Assembly: GCA_958296065.1 (NCBI GenBank)
Contig: CATQHX010000029.1
Coordinates: 57,715-121,714, forward strand
Direction of reading: 5' to 3'
Length of the DNA: 64,000 nt
Source of the DNA: Vicinamibacterales bacterium
Lineage (GTDB): Bacteria > Acidobacteriota > Vicinamibacteria > Vicinamibacterales > UBA8438
Positions within the stretch are counted from its first letter, which is position 1, and every line of letters begins with the position of its first letter. Both the position numbers and the translations under genes were made by a program. Below the pieces are notes generated by a model. It was not told the DNA's origin, made no database searches, and saw only the letters and a list, made by a program, of their open reading frames with translations. Below are positions 25,504-34,187 of this stretch, piece by piece.

Positions 25504-25543
25504 GTGATACCAGTGATATGATTTTGTAAATCACCGCAATCAC
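25504..25543. promoter_or_regulatory. Double dyad, probable operator of the RES toxin-antitoxin operon
   Basis: GTGAT at 25504 and 25513 is mirrored by ATCAC at 25530 and 25539. The left arm GTGATACCAGTGAT and the right arm ATCACCGCAATCAC each have two boxes with a 9-base step, and 12 AT-rich bases lie between. The whole forms one 40-bp symmetric site ending 30 bases before the antitoxin start codon. Type II antitoxins normally repress their own operon through such sites. A promoter is likely in the AT-rich centre (ATGATTTTGTAA). Confidence 0.65.
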
Positions 25544-25573
25544 CACCATCCCGACGATGATGACAGGTGCGCC

Positions 25574-26365
25574 ATGAGCACGCGGGCGGAAATCACCGCG
25601 GTTTTTCATGTCGCCGCCGCCGGCGAGGACGCCGCGTTCGGGTTCGAGCGCGCTCCATCCCGCGCGCGCGTCGCGGAACGGAAGGAGCCATACGGCGCTC
25701 CGGTCACCGTCGAACGCCCCGCCGGGCCGGCGGAGTCCGGCCATCAGCAACTGGTGCGGTTCCGCGAGTGCCTGACCGCGTGTAATCTGGACTGTCGGGA
25801 AGAAGAGGTCCTGATCGTCTCCGGCGTCGATCGGGCGACGCTCGAGACCGCGAAGGCGCTGTTCGAGCTGCTGTGCGAGCGCTTGTACGACCTGCAGGAC
25901 GCGGACATGCCCAGGCTCATAGAGTTGGCGCTGCCGCTGGTCTCGGACAGGACGCCGTCCGCCGTCATCTATCAGGCGCAGCGGAACGCGAGCCTGCGAG
26001 CGGAGTTCCTCAACACGTACGAGCTGCTTCCCGCGCAGCAGGTGCATGCGCTGTACGGCTCGTCCGCAAAGAACCGCGCGGCGCTCGCCGCGCGCTGGCG
26101 GTCCGACCGGAAGATCTTCGCCATCGAGCATCAGGGCCGGTTGCTCTACCCGGCGTTTCAGTTCGACGAGGTCGGCCGCCCGAGAGCGGTCATCGGCAAG
26201 ATTCTGGACGCCCTCGGACGCGGGACCGGTCCGTGGCAGACCGCCATCTGGTTCACGACGCCCAACTCCTGGCTCGATCGCCGGAAACCGGTGGATCTCC
26301 TGGAGAGCGAGCCCGACCGCGTGATCGACGCGGCCGACGATGTCTCGAATCCGGCGTTCTACTGA
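25574..26365 (+). CDS. Antitoxin of a RES-type toxin-antitoxin pair (MbcA/ParS/Xre-like C-terminus)
   Basis: 263 residues. The C-terminal third reads LLYPAFQFDEVGRPRAVIGK, then WQTAIWFTTPNSWLDRRKPV and DLLESEPDRVIDAADDVSNP. This is the MbcA/ParS toxin-binding domain (DUF2384 type) found in antitoxins of RES toxins. The N-terminal half (about 1-150) is longer than usual and has no clear helix-turn-helix, though 110-170 is helical. The toxin gene overlaps the last 26 bases. Proteins of this kind block the RES active site and repress the operon; the double dyad at 25504-25543 is a good candidate target. Confidence 0.75.
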   Translation: MSTRAEITAVFHVAAAGEDAAFGFERAPSRARVAERKEPYGAPVTVERPAGPAESGHQQLVRFRECLTACNLDCREEEVLIVSGVDRATLETAKALFELLCERLYDLQDADMPRLIELALPLVSDRTPSAVIYQAQRNASLRAEFLNTYELLPAQQVHALYGSSAKNRAALAARWRSDRKIFAIEHQGRLLYPAFQFDEVGRPRAVIGKILDALGRGTGPWQTAIWFTTPNSWLDRRKPVDLLESEPDRVIDAADDVSNPAFY

Positions 26366-27008
26366 CCGGGCGGCCCAAGGGCGCCTCGTCCCGCCGCCTC
26401 CGGACCGTGTCGACCCGCTGACCACGACCTGGAGCGCGGGAACGTCCCTCTTCCGAGTCCATCCGGCCCGCCATGCCGCCGACACCTTCAATCCGGGCAC
26501 ACAGGGCGATCGGGGGCGCTTTCACCCGCTGCGCGACGCGTCGGGTCGGTTGGTTCCCACCTTGTACGCCGCCGATTGCATGGATGGCGCCTTGTCGGAG
26601 ACCGTGTTCCACAACGTCCTCGCAGGCGACGCCATCCTGCGTTCCCGCCTGGGAGGACATCGCCTGACGCGCATCGAGCTTACATGCGACATCCTCGTCG
26701 CCGACCTCAGCGGCCACGGTCTGCGCCGGCTCGGGCTGACGCGCGGCCAGTTGCTCGACAGCGGCGCGGCTCACCATGCCGAGACCGTGCGCTGGGCAGA
26801 GGCCATCCACCGGTCCCACGAATCCCTGCACGGCATGATCTGGGTCTCGCGGCAGTTCGACGTCTCCAGGGCGCTGCTGGCCTTCGGGAATCGGCTGGAC
26901 GAGCGGGGCTTCCGGTGCGACGCGTCGGAGCCGCTCGACGCCGGACGCGGCTACCGCCTCGTGCAGAACGCGGCGGCGGCGGCCCGGATCACCATCGTGG
27001 AGGCATGA
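26340..27008 (+). CDS. RES-domain toxin (NAD-degrading family)
   Basis: 222 residues, overlapping the antitoxin gene by 26 bases. The RES fold is shown by TSLFRVHPARHAADTFNP (Arg39), GRFHPL (Arg60), TLYAADCMDGALSETVFHNV (Tyr76, Glu88) and a C-terminal DVSRALLAFGNRLDERGFRC. RES toxins such as MbcT degrade NAD+ and stop growth; that activity is known for the family and inferred here. The conserved Arg, Tyr and Glu positions are all present, so the toxin looks intact. The first 25 residues are Arg/Pro-rich and may not be part of the fold; a later start is possible. Confidence 0.85.
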   Translation: MSRIRRSTDRAAQGRLVPPPPDRVDPLTTTWSAGTSLFRVHPARHAADTFNPGTQGDRGRFHPLRDASGRLVPTLYAADCMDGALSETVFHNVLAGDAILRSRLGGHRLTRIELTCDILVADLSGHGLRRLGLTRGQLLDSGAAHHAETVRWAEAIHRSHESLHGMIWVSRQFDVSRALLAFGNRLDERGFRCDASEPLDAGRGYRLVQNAAAAARITIVEA

Positions 27009-27046
27009 GCAGGAAGACTCTCCCCGGCGCCAGATCACCACCGTCC

Positions 27047-27793
27047 TCAGGCCGCGGCAGCCGGTGCCGGTCCGAACCTCCGCCGGTAGTACCGGGTCCA
27101 GACGACTATCGCGGGAATGCCGACGACCGTCGGGAGGATCCACGGCACGATGGCAAGCGGCCCCGCGAGCTCGTAGGCCCAGACGCGTTGTGCGCCGAAA
27201 ACGATGAACGCGGTGTGGAAGGCGATGCCGCCGCCGAGCATCGAACCCAGGTGGCTGTAGAACCAGCCCATGTGCTGGCCCCCCGGATTGCGCATCAGCC
27301 GCAGCATGCTCGACCCCGTGAAGATGCCGATGGGGCTCAGTCCCAGGAGGATCGGAGAGCTGTCGGACCACACCCCCAGCGCGAACGCGATGACGGCGAC
27401 GCTGCCGGCGATGGACGCCCAGCCGAGCGCCTCGTGGAACGGAGTCCGCAGCGTCTCCGGCGCCCTGCGCGTGGCCACGACCCGCATCGCCTGCCGTACG
27501 GTGGCGAACGTCACCACGCCGAGATACCCGAGGAACAGGGCAAAGCCGTAGAGGTCGGGACGTTCCGCGAACGCGATGCCCTGGACCTGGAAGGAGACAA
27601 TCCGTCCGGCCGACGCGGTGACCGCCGACAGCGTCACCACGTAGGCGCAGTAGGTGAAGATGCGACCGGCCTGCACGTGCACGCGGCCCCCCTTGCGGGC
27701 GAACAACGGGACCCAGAATGCCGCGAGGCCGACGAAACCGGTAGCGACATGCGCGAGGATGAGAATGTCGAACAACACGTTCACGATGGTCAT
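27047..27793 (-). CDS. DUF2306-like multi-pass membrane protein
   Basis: 248 residues with about seven hydrophobic helices, from VNVLFDILILAHVATGFVGL at the N-terminus to LAIVPWILPTVVGIPAIVVW near the end. The loop KGGRVHVQAGRIF after helix 1 has the conserved histidine of DUF2306-type proteins, which may bind haem or metal. The ATG at 27793 overlaps the stop of the PadR gene (ATGA), so the membrane protein is translated with its likely regulator. Function unknown; a cytoplasmic-membrane location is clear. Confidence 0.75.
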   Translation of the reverse strand: MTIVNVLFDILILAHVATGFVGLAAFWVPLFARKGGRVHVQAGRIFTYCAYVVTLSAVTASAGRIVSFQVQGIAFAERPDLYGFALFLGYLGVVTFATVRQAMRVVATRRAPETLRTPFHEALGWASIAGSVAVIAFALGVWSDSSPILLGLSPIGIFTGSSMLRLMRNPGGQHMGWFYSHLGSMLGGGIAFHTAFIVFGAQRVWAYELAGPLAIVPWILPTVVGIPAIVVWTRYYRRRFGPAPAAAA

Positions 27794-28407
27794 GAGGGAG
27801 ACTCCTCCCGGTCGTCCGGCTCCGTACCCGCGGCGGTCGCGGCGTGGGGCATGGACGCAAGCCGCCGGTCGATCGCGGCCAGCGTCTCGTCGCACCAGGC
27901 CACCTTGGAGCCGACGGAGTGAATGCCCATCCGCAGTGCCGCGAACTGGTGGAATCCGGCGCCGCTGTAGCGCTCCGGCGCGTCTCCATAGGCGGCGATC
28001 ACCTCCCGCTCCACCGCCCACAGTTGCGCCAGCCAGCGCGAGAGGTGGTCGCGGAGGGCCGTCATGAACGCGCGGGTCTCGTCGATGTCGCCGACCGCGT
28101 CCATGAAGTAGAGCTGGGCGAGATACGCGAACCGCTCCGTGCCGACCGCGGGACCGCCGCGCAGCCAGCGCATAAGCTCCTTCCGACCCTCGTCCGTCAA
28201 CGTGTAGACCCGGCGGTTCGGCCCCTTCGGCGACGGCTCGAGCCGGCTGCGGAGCATCCGCCGCTGCTCCAGGCGCTTGAGAGTCGGGTAGATCTGGCTC
28301 AGCTCGGCGGACCAGAAATGCCGAACGTTCTCGCTGAACGCGTTCTTGAGGTCGTAGCCGGTGGCCGGCTCGCGGAGCAGGCCGAGGAGGATGTGGTCGA
28401 GGCTCAT
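27790..28407 (-). CDS. PadR-family transcriptional regulator
   Basis: 205 residues from the ATG at 28407. The winged helix begins at once with LDHILLGLLREPATGYDLKN, then ELSQIYPTLKRLEQRRMLRS and GPNRRVYTLTDEGRKELMRW, all typical of PadR. A C-terminal helical domain (Vir-like, about 90-185) mediates dimerisation. No Shine-Dalgarno sequence precedes the ATG; instead a 26-bp inverted repeat comes to within one base of it, so the transcript may be leaderless or have very little leader. It probably represses itself and the overlapping membrane-protein gene. Confidence 0.9.
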   Translation of the reverse strand: MSLDHILLGLLREPATGYDLKNAFSENVRHFWSAELSQIYPTLKRLEQRRMLRSRLEPSPKGPNRRVYTLTDEGRKELMRWLRGGPAVGTERFAYLAQLYFMDAVGDIDETRAFMTALRDHLSRWLAQLWAVEREVIAAYGDAPERYSGAGFHQFAALRMGIHSVGSKVAWCDETLAAIDRRLASMPHAATAAGTEPDDREESPS

Positions 28408-28408
28408 G

Positions 28409-28454
28409 TTGCTATGTCGATGACGATATAGCAACTATATAAACGCGTATATAG
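28409..28454. promoter_or_regulatory. Two abutting palindromes upstream of the PadR gene
   Basis: TTGCTAT (28409-28415) is mirrored by ATAGCAA (28428-28434). Immediately next, CTATATA (28435-28441) is mirrored by TATATAG (28448-28454), with AACGCG between. Both dyads have perfect 7-bp arms and contain a CTAT/ATAG core. PadR proteins bind AT-rich inverted repeats over their own promoter, so these are strong operator candidates. Confidence 0.7.
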
Positions 28455-28522
28455 CCTGTCAAGCTCCTTGGCTTCCGGATCGGAAGGAGTCGAGCACCGG
28501 CGATCGGCTACGATCGCCAGCG

Positions 28523-28690
28523 GTGACCGCTGACCGACAGTTGATTCACGATGACTGCGTCACGGATCGGAGGCGCACCGACCCCGAGATCACGCGCAAG
28601 CTGAACGACGTGCTCGCCGAAGAATCGAGCAGCATCGACCCGGCGTTGCGGAAGGCCCAGGCCCGGAGCATCGGTTCCGCGGACCTCCCG
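28523..28690 (+). pseudogene. Remnant of a MazE-like antitoxin
   Basis: From about 28568 the frame reads DPEITRKLNDVLAEE then SSSIDPALRKAQARSI. This matches the C-terminal toxin-binding tail of MazE-family antitoxins (D-x-x-x-T-R-x-L-N-x-V-x-x-x-x-x-S-S-L-D). The DNA-binding N-terminus is not recognisable and no toxin gene follows; the next gene is on the other strand 12 bases on. A short scrap of a former toxin-antitoxin pair. Confidence 0.45.
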
Positions 28691-28701
28691 GGTGCACCGG
28701 G

Positions 28702-30147
28702 CTACGGTTCCAGCAGCACCTCCGCGAGCGCGATGCCCCGCTCGCCGGCCACGGCGTACAGGAAGTAGACGCGGCCGTCCTCCTCGAAGATCGCCGGGTC
28801 GCGCAACTGGTTCACCGGGACGTTGATGGCGCCGCCGCGGGACGGCTCCACCGGCAGGTCCGCGCCCTCCCAGGACATCTCGGGGCGCAGGATCTCCTCC
28901 CGCCCGGTCGCCTGCCAGCCCCGCCAGTCCGCGGACAGGTCGATGCTGGCCAGCCACACCCGCTCGGGCGCGTCGCCGCGCTCGGTCCAGAACACGAACA
29001 GCCGGTCGCCGCGCTTCAGCAGGGCCGAATGCCGCATGTTCGGGTTGAACAGGCTCGGTCCCTCCTCGAAGCCGGTCAGGCCGTCGCGCGAGCGGTACAT
29101 CACGCCGGGCATGGCCAGCGCGTACCAGTAGCCGTCATGCCGGAAGGCGCGGAAGTACGGCCGGCCAAGAATCTCCGGGCGCCCCTCGAAGTGCAACCCG
29201 TCGGACGAGACCGCGGCGCGGGTCACCTGCGGCCCGCGCTCCCGCCCGTGGACGTACATCACGATCTGTTGCCGCTCGTCGATGACGTGCACGTCCGGTG
29301 ACGCGACGTGCGCGTAAGCCCCCTCGGGGTTGGGGGAGTCGGTCCCGCACGGCGGGCAGGTGGCGGGGAAGTGGGACTGCTCGATCCGCAGCGTCCCCGG
29401 CTCGTGCATCGTCCACGGCCCGGCCAGGTCGTCCGCGTAGGCGAGGCGGATGTAGAGGCCGCGATGATCGGCGAAGTACAGGTAGTAGCGCCCGAGCGGG
29501 TTCTCCACCCAGTCCGGCACGCGGATCAGAGACGGCCCGGCGATGTTGCTCCCCATCCGCCCGTCCATGTCGGGGGTGATGATGGGGCCGTCGAGCAGGC
29601 GCTCGATGCGGATCGCCTGCCCGGTCGCCGGGGGCGCGATGTCCGGACGCGCATCGGGCACGAACCCGTCCCGGTTCGGCATCTCGATGCGCGGCAGCGC
29701 GGCGGCATCGATCCGGTCGTCCTCGCCGACGAGATCGTTGAGGAAGAGCACGTAGGCGACCGCCGCGTAGACCTCGTCGGTGGTGAGCGAGCCGGGCTGG
29801 TTGAACGGCATCGCGCGGTACACGTAGTCCCACAGCGTCGTGGCCGCCGGCCAGTAGCTGCCCACGGTCTTGCGCGCCTGGTCGGTCGCCAGAAGGCCCC
29901 GTCCCCCGGCCAGCCGGTCGTCCGGCCCCTCGGTCCCGGTCGGCCCGTGACACGCGGCGCAGCGGCGCTCGTACACCGCCCTTCCGGCGGCCGCGGTGGC
30001 GCCGCCGGGCGGCAGCTCCGCGCCCTCCGGTCCCACGATTGCTCCCCAGCCGTCGATGTCCGCGGCCGTCGCCGGCCGCCCGAGCCCGAGCGTCTGCGCC
30101 CCGGCCGCGCCGGCGAACAGCATCACGCACACGAACACCCCGAGCAT
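28702..30147 (-). CDS. Cytochrome c fused to a glycosidase-like beta-propeller; partner of SoxC-like enzyme
   Basis: 481 residues from the ATG at 30147, giving signal peptide LGVFVCVMLFAGAAGA. An earlier ATG at 30285, which has a GGAG 8 bases upstream and overlaps the SoxC-like stop codon region, is possible. Residues 18-60 (DIDGWGAIVGPEGAELPPGG) are the lead-in of SorB/SoxD-type cytochromes. CAACH (63-67) binds haem and AMPFNQPGS supplies the distal Met. From about 160 to the end is a propeller of GH43/GH32-like blades (YYLYFADHRGLYIRLAYADD, WALYALAMPG-like repeats), without obvious catalytic acids. The cytochrome should take electrons from the molybdoenzyme encoded just upstream; the propeller may bind a sugar or docking partner. 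Confidence 0.8.
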   Translation of the reverse strand: MLGVFVCVMLFAGAAGAQTLGLGRPATAADIDGWGAIVGPEGAELPPGGATAAAGRAVYERRCAACHGPTGTEGPDDRLAGGRGLLATDQARKTVGSYWPAATTLWDYVYRAMPFNQPGSLTTDEVYAAVAYVLFLNDLVGEDDRIDAAALPRIEMPNRDGFVPDARPDIAPPATGQAIRIERLLDGPIITPDMDGRMGSNIAGPSLIRVPDWVENPLGRYYLYFADHRGLYIRLAYADDLAGPWTMHEPGTLRIEQSHFPATCPPCGTDSPNPEGAYAHVASPDVHVIDERQQIVMYVHGRERGPQVTRAAVSSDGLHFEGRPEILGRPYFRAFRHDGYWYALAMPGVMYRSRDGLTGFEEGPSLFNPNMRHSALLKRGDRLFVFWTERGDAPERVWLASIDLSADWRGWQATGREEILRPEMSWEGADLPVEPSRGGAINVPVNQLRDPAIFEEDGRVYFLYAVAGERGIALAEVLLEP

Positions 30148-30277
30148 GGTGTGGGCCAGCCTGCCGGGCGCGGTGCGCGCAACGCACGCGACATGGAAGC
30201 CGACACGCTGGGCGTTGCGGGGCAAGCGGAACCACGTGCACTGACCGTCCGACGCCGGACACGCCACCTGGAGGGAG

Positions 30278-31513
30278 TTACACATCGACATTCTCCACCA
30301 CACCGTCGCGAGCGACGCGCCAGCCCTGGATGGCGTTGTTGTGGTAGCTCGAGCGCGTGCCCCGCACTGCGATCAACGCCGCGCGGGTCGGCTGGACGTC
30401 GCCCGTCTCGTCGATGCAGCGCGAGACCAGAACCGCCTCGGAGCCGCCCCAGCGCCAGTCGAAACGGAACCGCGTATGCGCCAGCGGCAGCACCGGACCC
30501 TCCAACTGCGCTTCGGCCCACGACCGGCCGCCGTCGGTCGACACCTCGACCCGGGCGACGCGGCCGCGGCCCGACCAGGCCAGCCCGCTGATCTGATGGA
30601 AGCCGGGGCCGGCGAGCCGTTGGCCGCCGGAAGGCCGGGTGATGACCGACTTGGCGTCCATGACGAACGTGTACTGCCGGGCCTCGCCGTTCGGCATCAG
30701 GTCGGTGTACTTGGCGGTCTCCTCGCGGGTCAGGTACGACTGGTCGACCACCCGCAGCCGGCGCAGCCACTTGATCGAGATGTTGCCCTCCCAGCCGGGG
30801 ATCAGCAGCCGGAGCGGATAGCCCTGGGCCGGCCGCAGCGCCTCGCCGTTCTGCCCGTAGGCCACCAGCGTGTCGTCGAGCGCCTTGTCCAGAGGCACGC
30901 TCCGGGTCATCCGGCAGGCGTCGGCCCCCTCGGCCACGAGCCACGCGGCGTCGCCCCGCACCCCCGCCTCGGCGAGCAGCACCGACACCGGCACCCCGGT
31001 CCACTCGCTGCAGCTCGTCATGCCGAACGCCGCCTGGGCGTCGGTGTCCGGTGCGGCCGGCGACCACTTGACCCGGCCGTTCCCCGAGCACTCCACGAAG
31101 TAGACGCGGGTCACCGCGGGCATGCGGCGGAGATCGTCCATCGAGAAGACCAGCGGCCGCTCGACGAGTCCGTCGACGAGCAACCGGTGCGCGGACGGGT
31201 CGATGTCGGGAATCCCGGCGTGATGCCGCTCGAAGTGCAGCGCCGACGGCGTGATCGCGCCATCGAGATCCTGCAGCGGCGCCAGGCTGCCTGCGGCCTG
31301 GTCGTAGCGCGACCCTCGCACGCGGCGCAGCGCGGTCTCGAACCCCGAGCGTTCGCCGTAGCCGCTCACACCGGCACCCAGTCTCCGACCGGACGAGTCC
31401 TGCCCAGCCGCCGCCCGCGGTGCGAGCACGGCCGCGGCCGAGCCCAGCGTGGCTGTTTTCAAGAAGCCTCGACGGCTTCGCGCGGTACCGGTTCGTGTCT
31501 CGTCGCCTGGCAT
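30278..31513 (-). CDS. SoxC/SorA-like molybdopterin sulfite dehydrogenase, Tat-exported
   Basis: 411 residues from the ATG at 31513, which has a strong GGAGGTGG ribosome site. The Tat signal is SRRGFLKTATLGSAAA (Arg14-Arg15). The sulfite-oxidase-type molybdopterin domain has its molybdenum ligand in VYFVECSGNGR (Cys142), IPGWEGNISIKWLRR binds the cofactor, and a C-terminal dimer domain starts near 285 (ARVEVSTDGGRSWAEA). SoxC and SorA oxidise sulfite or protein-bound sulfur in the periplasm and pass electrons to a cytochrome c, fitting the next gene. No other sox gene is near, so the substrate may be sulfite or something else. Confidence 0.9.
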   Translation of the reverse strand: MPGDETRTGTARSRRGFLKTATLGSAAAVLAPRAAAGQDSSGRRLGAGVSGYGERSGFETALRRVRGSRYDQAAGSLAPLQDLDGAITPSALHFERHHAGIPDIDPSAHRLLVDGLVERPLVFSMDDLRRMPAVTRVYFVECSGNGRVKWSPAAPDTDAQAAFGMTSCSEWTGVPVSVLLAEAGVRGDAAWLVAEGADACRMTRSVPLDKALDDTLVAYGQNGEALRPAQGYPLRLLIPGWEGNISIKWLRRLRVVDQSYLTREETAKYTDLMPNGEARQYTFVMDAKSVITRPSGGQRLAGPGFHQISGLAWSGRGRVARVEVSTDGGRSWAEAQLEGPVLPLAHTRFRFDWRWGGSEAVLVSRCIDETGDVQPTRAALIAVRGTRSSYHNNAIQGWRVARDGVVENVDV

Positions 31514-31684
31514 CGATCCACCTCCACAGCGCTCGAAATCCACGCCGCCGACCCGACCGTCATCCGCCGTATCGCCCTAGTCCCGGCCCTTGCCTCCCGA
31601 TTCTCTGTTCGTGGTGCCTCCCCTCGACAATCCTGGCCCCGGAATCGCCACCTCGCCTCCGATTGCGGCCCAGCCAAGCCCTGA

Positions 31685-32725
31685 CTAGCGACCCTCCTCG
31701 CCCACCGGCACGCTGGGATCGGTGCCGAGGAAGCGGATCAGCTCGGCGTTGACGATGTCCGGCACCTCCTCATGGGGGTTGTGTCCCACGTCCGGTATGA
31801 GAAAGACCTCCCCGTTGGGGAGGATCCCGGCCGCCCGCCGCGCGTTGTCGGGAAACTCCGGCCCGTCGATCTCGCCGCCCAGGATCAGCGTCTTCGTCTT
31901 GATATGGGGCCAGTCGTTGACCACCGTGTCCATCGAGCGCAGGTTGCCGCCGAGCCGGCGCACGTAGGCGAGCCGCGGCCAGTCGCCGCTCAGCCGCTGG
32001 CCGTGCCGTATCCGGAGGTGGTCCAGAAACTCCGGCTTCCACTCCACGTACCGCCGGGTGTCGGTCCGCACGTCCGCCTCGTAGGCGGCCTGCAGATCCG
32101 GGTCGGCGTCGACCTCGCCGTCGAACGGATTGAACCCGCGCCCCGGGCGCCTGTCGGTCAGGCCGATCTGGTTGATGGTGACCAGGTGCGTCGTCTTCTC
32201 CGGATAGAGGAAGGCAAAGCGGGTCGACATCTGCCCGCCGATCGAGTGCCCCACGATGGCGGCCCGGTCGATGCCGAGGTGCTCCATCAGCCGGGCCGTG
32301 TTCGAGGCGTGCAGGCTCATGCTGTACGGCAGGATCGGCTTGGACGACTTGCCCCAGCCGAGCCGGTCCTTGACGACGACCCGGTAGCCCGCCGCGGTGA
32401 GCGCCTCGATCTGGCTCTCCCAGTACCAACCGTAGTAGCTGCCCCCGTGGTGGAGGACGACGGCGCGGCCATTCGCGGCTCCCACAGGCGCGACATCCAT
32501 GTAGGCGATGCGCACGTCCTGGCCGAAGACCCGGAAGTTCATGAACTCGACCGGATGCGGATACTCGAACCCTTCCAGGTTGATCGAGATCGGCCCCCAG
32601 TCGGCCGGCGGCTCGGGCGGCGGATGATGAGATTGCGCCGCGACCGCGACCGGCAGCACGAAAGCCAGCACGGCCGCGAGCGGCAGCGCGACGCACGCGC
32701 ATGGGTTGAGGCGTTCGATGGTCAT
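31685..32725 (-). CDS. Secreted alpha/beta hydrolase
   Basis: 346 residues. The signal peptide is VALPLAAVLAFVLPVAVAA (12-30). VVLHHGGSYYGWYWE forms the oxyanion region and GHSIGGQ carries the nucleophile Ser161. The acid is in LILGGEIDGPEF and the histidine in IPDVGHNPHEEVP, so the triad is complete. It resembles haloperoxidase/epoxide-hydrolase-like esterases; the substrate is unknown. It runs in the same direction as the SoxC-like gene 171 bases downstream and is divergent from the secreted protein gene at 32967. Confidence 0.88.
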   Translation of the reverse strand: MTIERLNPCACVALPLAAVLAFVLPVAVAAQSHHPPPEPPADWGPISINLEGFEYPHPVEFMNFRVFGQDVRIAYMDVAPVGAANGRAVVLHHGGSYYGWYWESQIEALTAAGYRVVVKDRLGWGKSSKPILPYSMSLHASNTARLMEHLGIDRAAIVGHSIGGQMSTRFAFLYPEKTTHLVTINQIGLTDRRPGRGFNPFDGEVDADPDLQAAYEADVRTDTRRYVEWKPEFLDHLRIRHGQRLSGDWPRLAYVRRLGGNLRSMDTVVNDWPHIKTKTLILGGEIDGPEFPDNARRAAGILPNGEVFLIPDVGHNPHEEVPDIVNAELIRFLGTDPSVPVGEEGR

Positions 32726-32966
32726 GGGTCCACTCCTATCGCTGCACGGGTGTCCATCCTACCAGCCGTGGCCGGTCTGCGGGGTCGGCGCCAGGCAGGG
32801 GATCCGGCAGCCCGCGGCGAACAGCCCGCCGCCCTCCGAGCGGCGATGCATCCTGCCTGAACCGCCACGGGCCGCCACGGACCGCCAGGGGGCTTGCGAC
32901 CGGCGGGTACATGAGCGATGATGAGCGCTTCGGACAACTACGGCAGCCTCCTGGGGAGGGTTTGAG

Positions 32967-34028
32967 ATGGACCATCGTCTTCGAACGTTCGTCACCGTGA
33001 TCGCGGTCGTTCTGCTGGCCTCCGCGCCGGCGTTCGCCCAGAGCCAGTCCGGAAGCGCGCCGGCCGCGGATCCGGCCTGGGAGATGCCTCGCCTGGCGGA
33101 CGGCCAGCCCGACCTGCAGGGTTACTGGACCACCCAGACCTTCACGCCGATGGAGCGCCCCGAGTACCTGGGCGACCAGGCGTTCTACACCGAGGAGGAG
33201 TTCGCGCTGCTCCAGTCGCAGTTGACCGTCGACGGGGCCGACCCGCTGGCGCGTTTCGTCATCGAGATCGAAGACCCGGAGGAACGCGAGCGGGCTCTCG
33301 ACCAGACCCACCGCGACGAGTCCTACGTCCACTACGACAACGCCATCTGGCTCGCCACGCCGGTGCCGAAGGGATTGTCGACCAGGCGCACCTCGCTGAT
33401 CGTCGATCCGCCGAACGGCCGGATCCCGCCGCAGAACGAGCAGGCCCAGGCGCGGGCCGAGGCGCGGCGCGCGGCGCGCGGCGACCGGGGGGCCTTCGAC
33501 GGCTACGAGCTGCGCCCGCACAGCGAGCGCTGCCTCAACTACCGCTACAACGCCCCGCCGATGCAGCCGCCCTCGTACAACGACATCCACCAGATCTTCC
33601 AGACGCCGACGCACATCGTGATCTCCACCGAGCAGAGCACCAACGGGCCGCGGATCATCCCGATCGACGGACGGCCGCCCATCTCGGAGGACATCCGCCA
33701 GTGGCCGGGCGACTCGCGCGCGCGCTGGGAGGGCGACACCCTGATCATCGAGAGCTCCCACTTCAACGACAAGAACGGGTGGCAGGGATCGAGCCGTAGC
33801 CTCAAGGTGACCGAACGGTTCACCCGCGTGTCCGACGATCGGATCCACTTCACGTTCACAGTGGAGGACCCGGCCACCTGGGACCAGCCGTGGAGCGCCG
33901 AGATCCCGCTGACGACCACCGAGGGCCCGATGTTCGAGTACGCCTGCCACGAGGGCAATCACGACATCCGCCACATCCAGGAGGTCTACCGCAACATCGA
34001 GCGGCAGGAGGCCGAAGCCGCGCGGTGA
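32967..34028 (+). CDS. Secreted conserved protein of acidobacterial type, function unknown
   Basis: 353 residues with a GGGGAGGG ribosome site and signal peptide FVTVIAVVLLASAPAFAQ. I recognise the family, frequent in Acidobacteriota, by PDLQGYWTTQTFTPMERP, RRTSLIVDPPNGRIPP, ERCLNYRYNAPP and the end VEDPATWDQPWSAEIP ... FEYACHEGN. Members are multi-copy secreted proteins that often neighbour amidohydrolases and DUF6152 proteins. Two cysteines in ERCL and YACH could bind a ligand or form a disulfide. A scrap of a related gene, with SLIVDPPDGRYP, sits at 37434-37643. Confidence 0.8.
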   Translation: MDHRLRTFVTVIAVVLLASAPAFAQSQSGSAPAADPAWEMPRLADGQPDLQGYWTTQTFTPMERPEYLGDQAFYTEEEFALLQSQLTVDGADPLARFVIEIEDPEERERALDQTHRDESYVHYDNAIWLATPVPKGLSTRRTSLIVDPPNGRIPPQNEQAQARAEARRAARGDRGAFDGYELRPHSERCLNYRYNAPPMQPPSYNDIHQIFQTPTHIVISTEQSTNGPRIIPIDGRPPISEDIRQWPGDSRARWEGDTLIIESSHFNDKNGWQGSSRSLKVTERFTRVSDDRIHFTFTVEDPATWDQPWSAEIPLTTTEGPMFEYACHEGNHDIRHIQEVYRNIERQEAEAAR

Positions 34029-34187
34029 AGGGGCTTGGCCGGGACGCCCCGACGAGGGCAGACCGGCTCGAGGTCCGGCTTGGGGTCGATTGACCCGACG
34101 AGGCGGCGTGTGTCGACGATCGAGCGGCGCACGCTCGCCTCCTGCACGCCTCACTCTCGGAGCATGCGGGTGTGAGGTCGGTGAGGT

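Noticed and set aside
32861..32890. Three 10-bp CCGCCACGG-type repeats
   Set aside because: Short, GC-rich and in a non-coding gap; likely chance or slippage without function.
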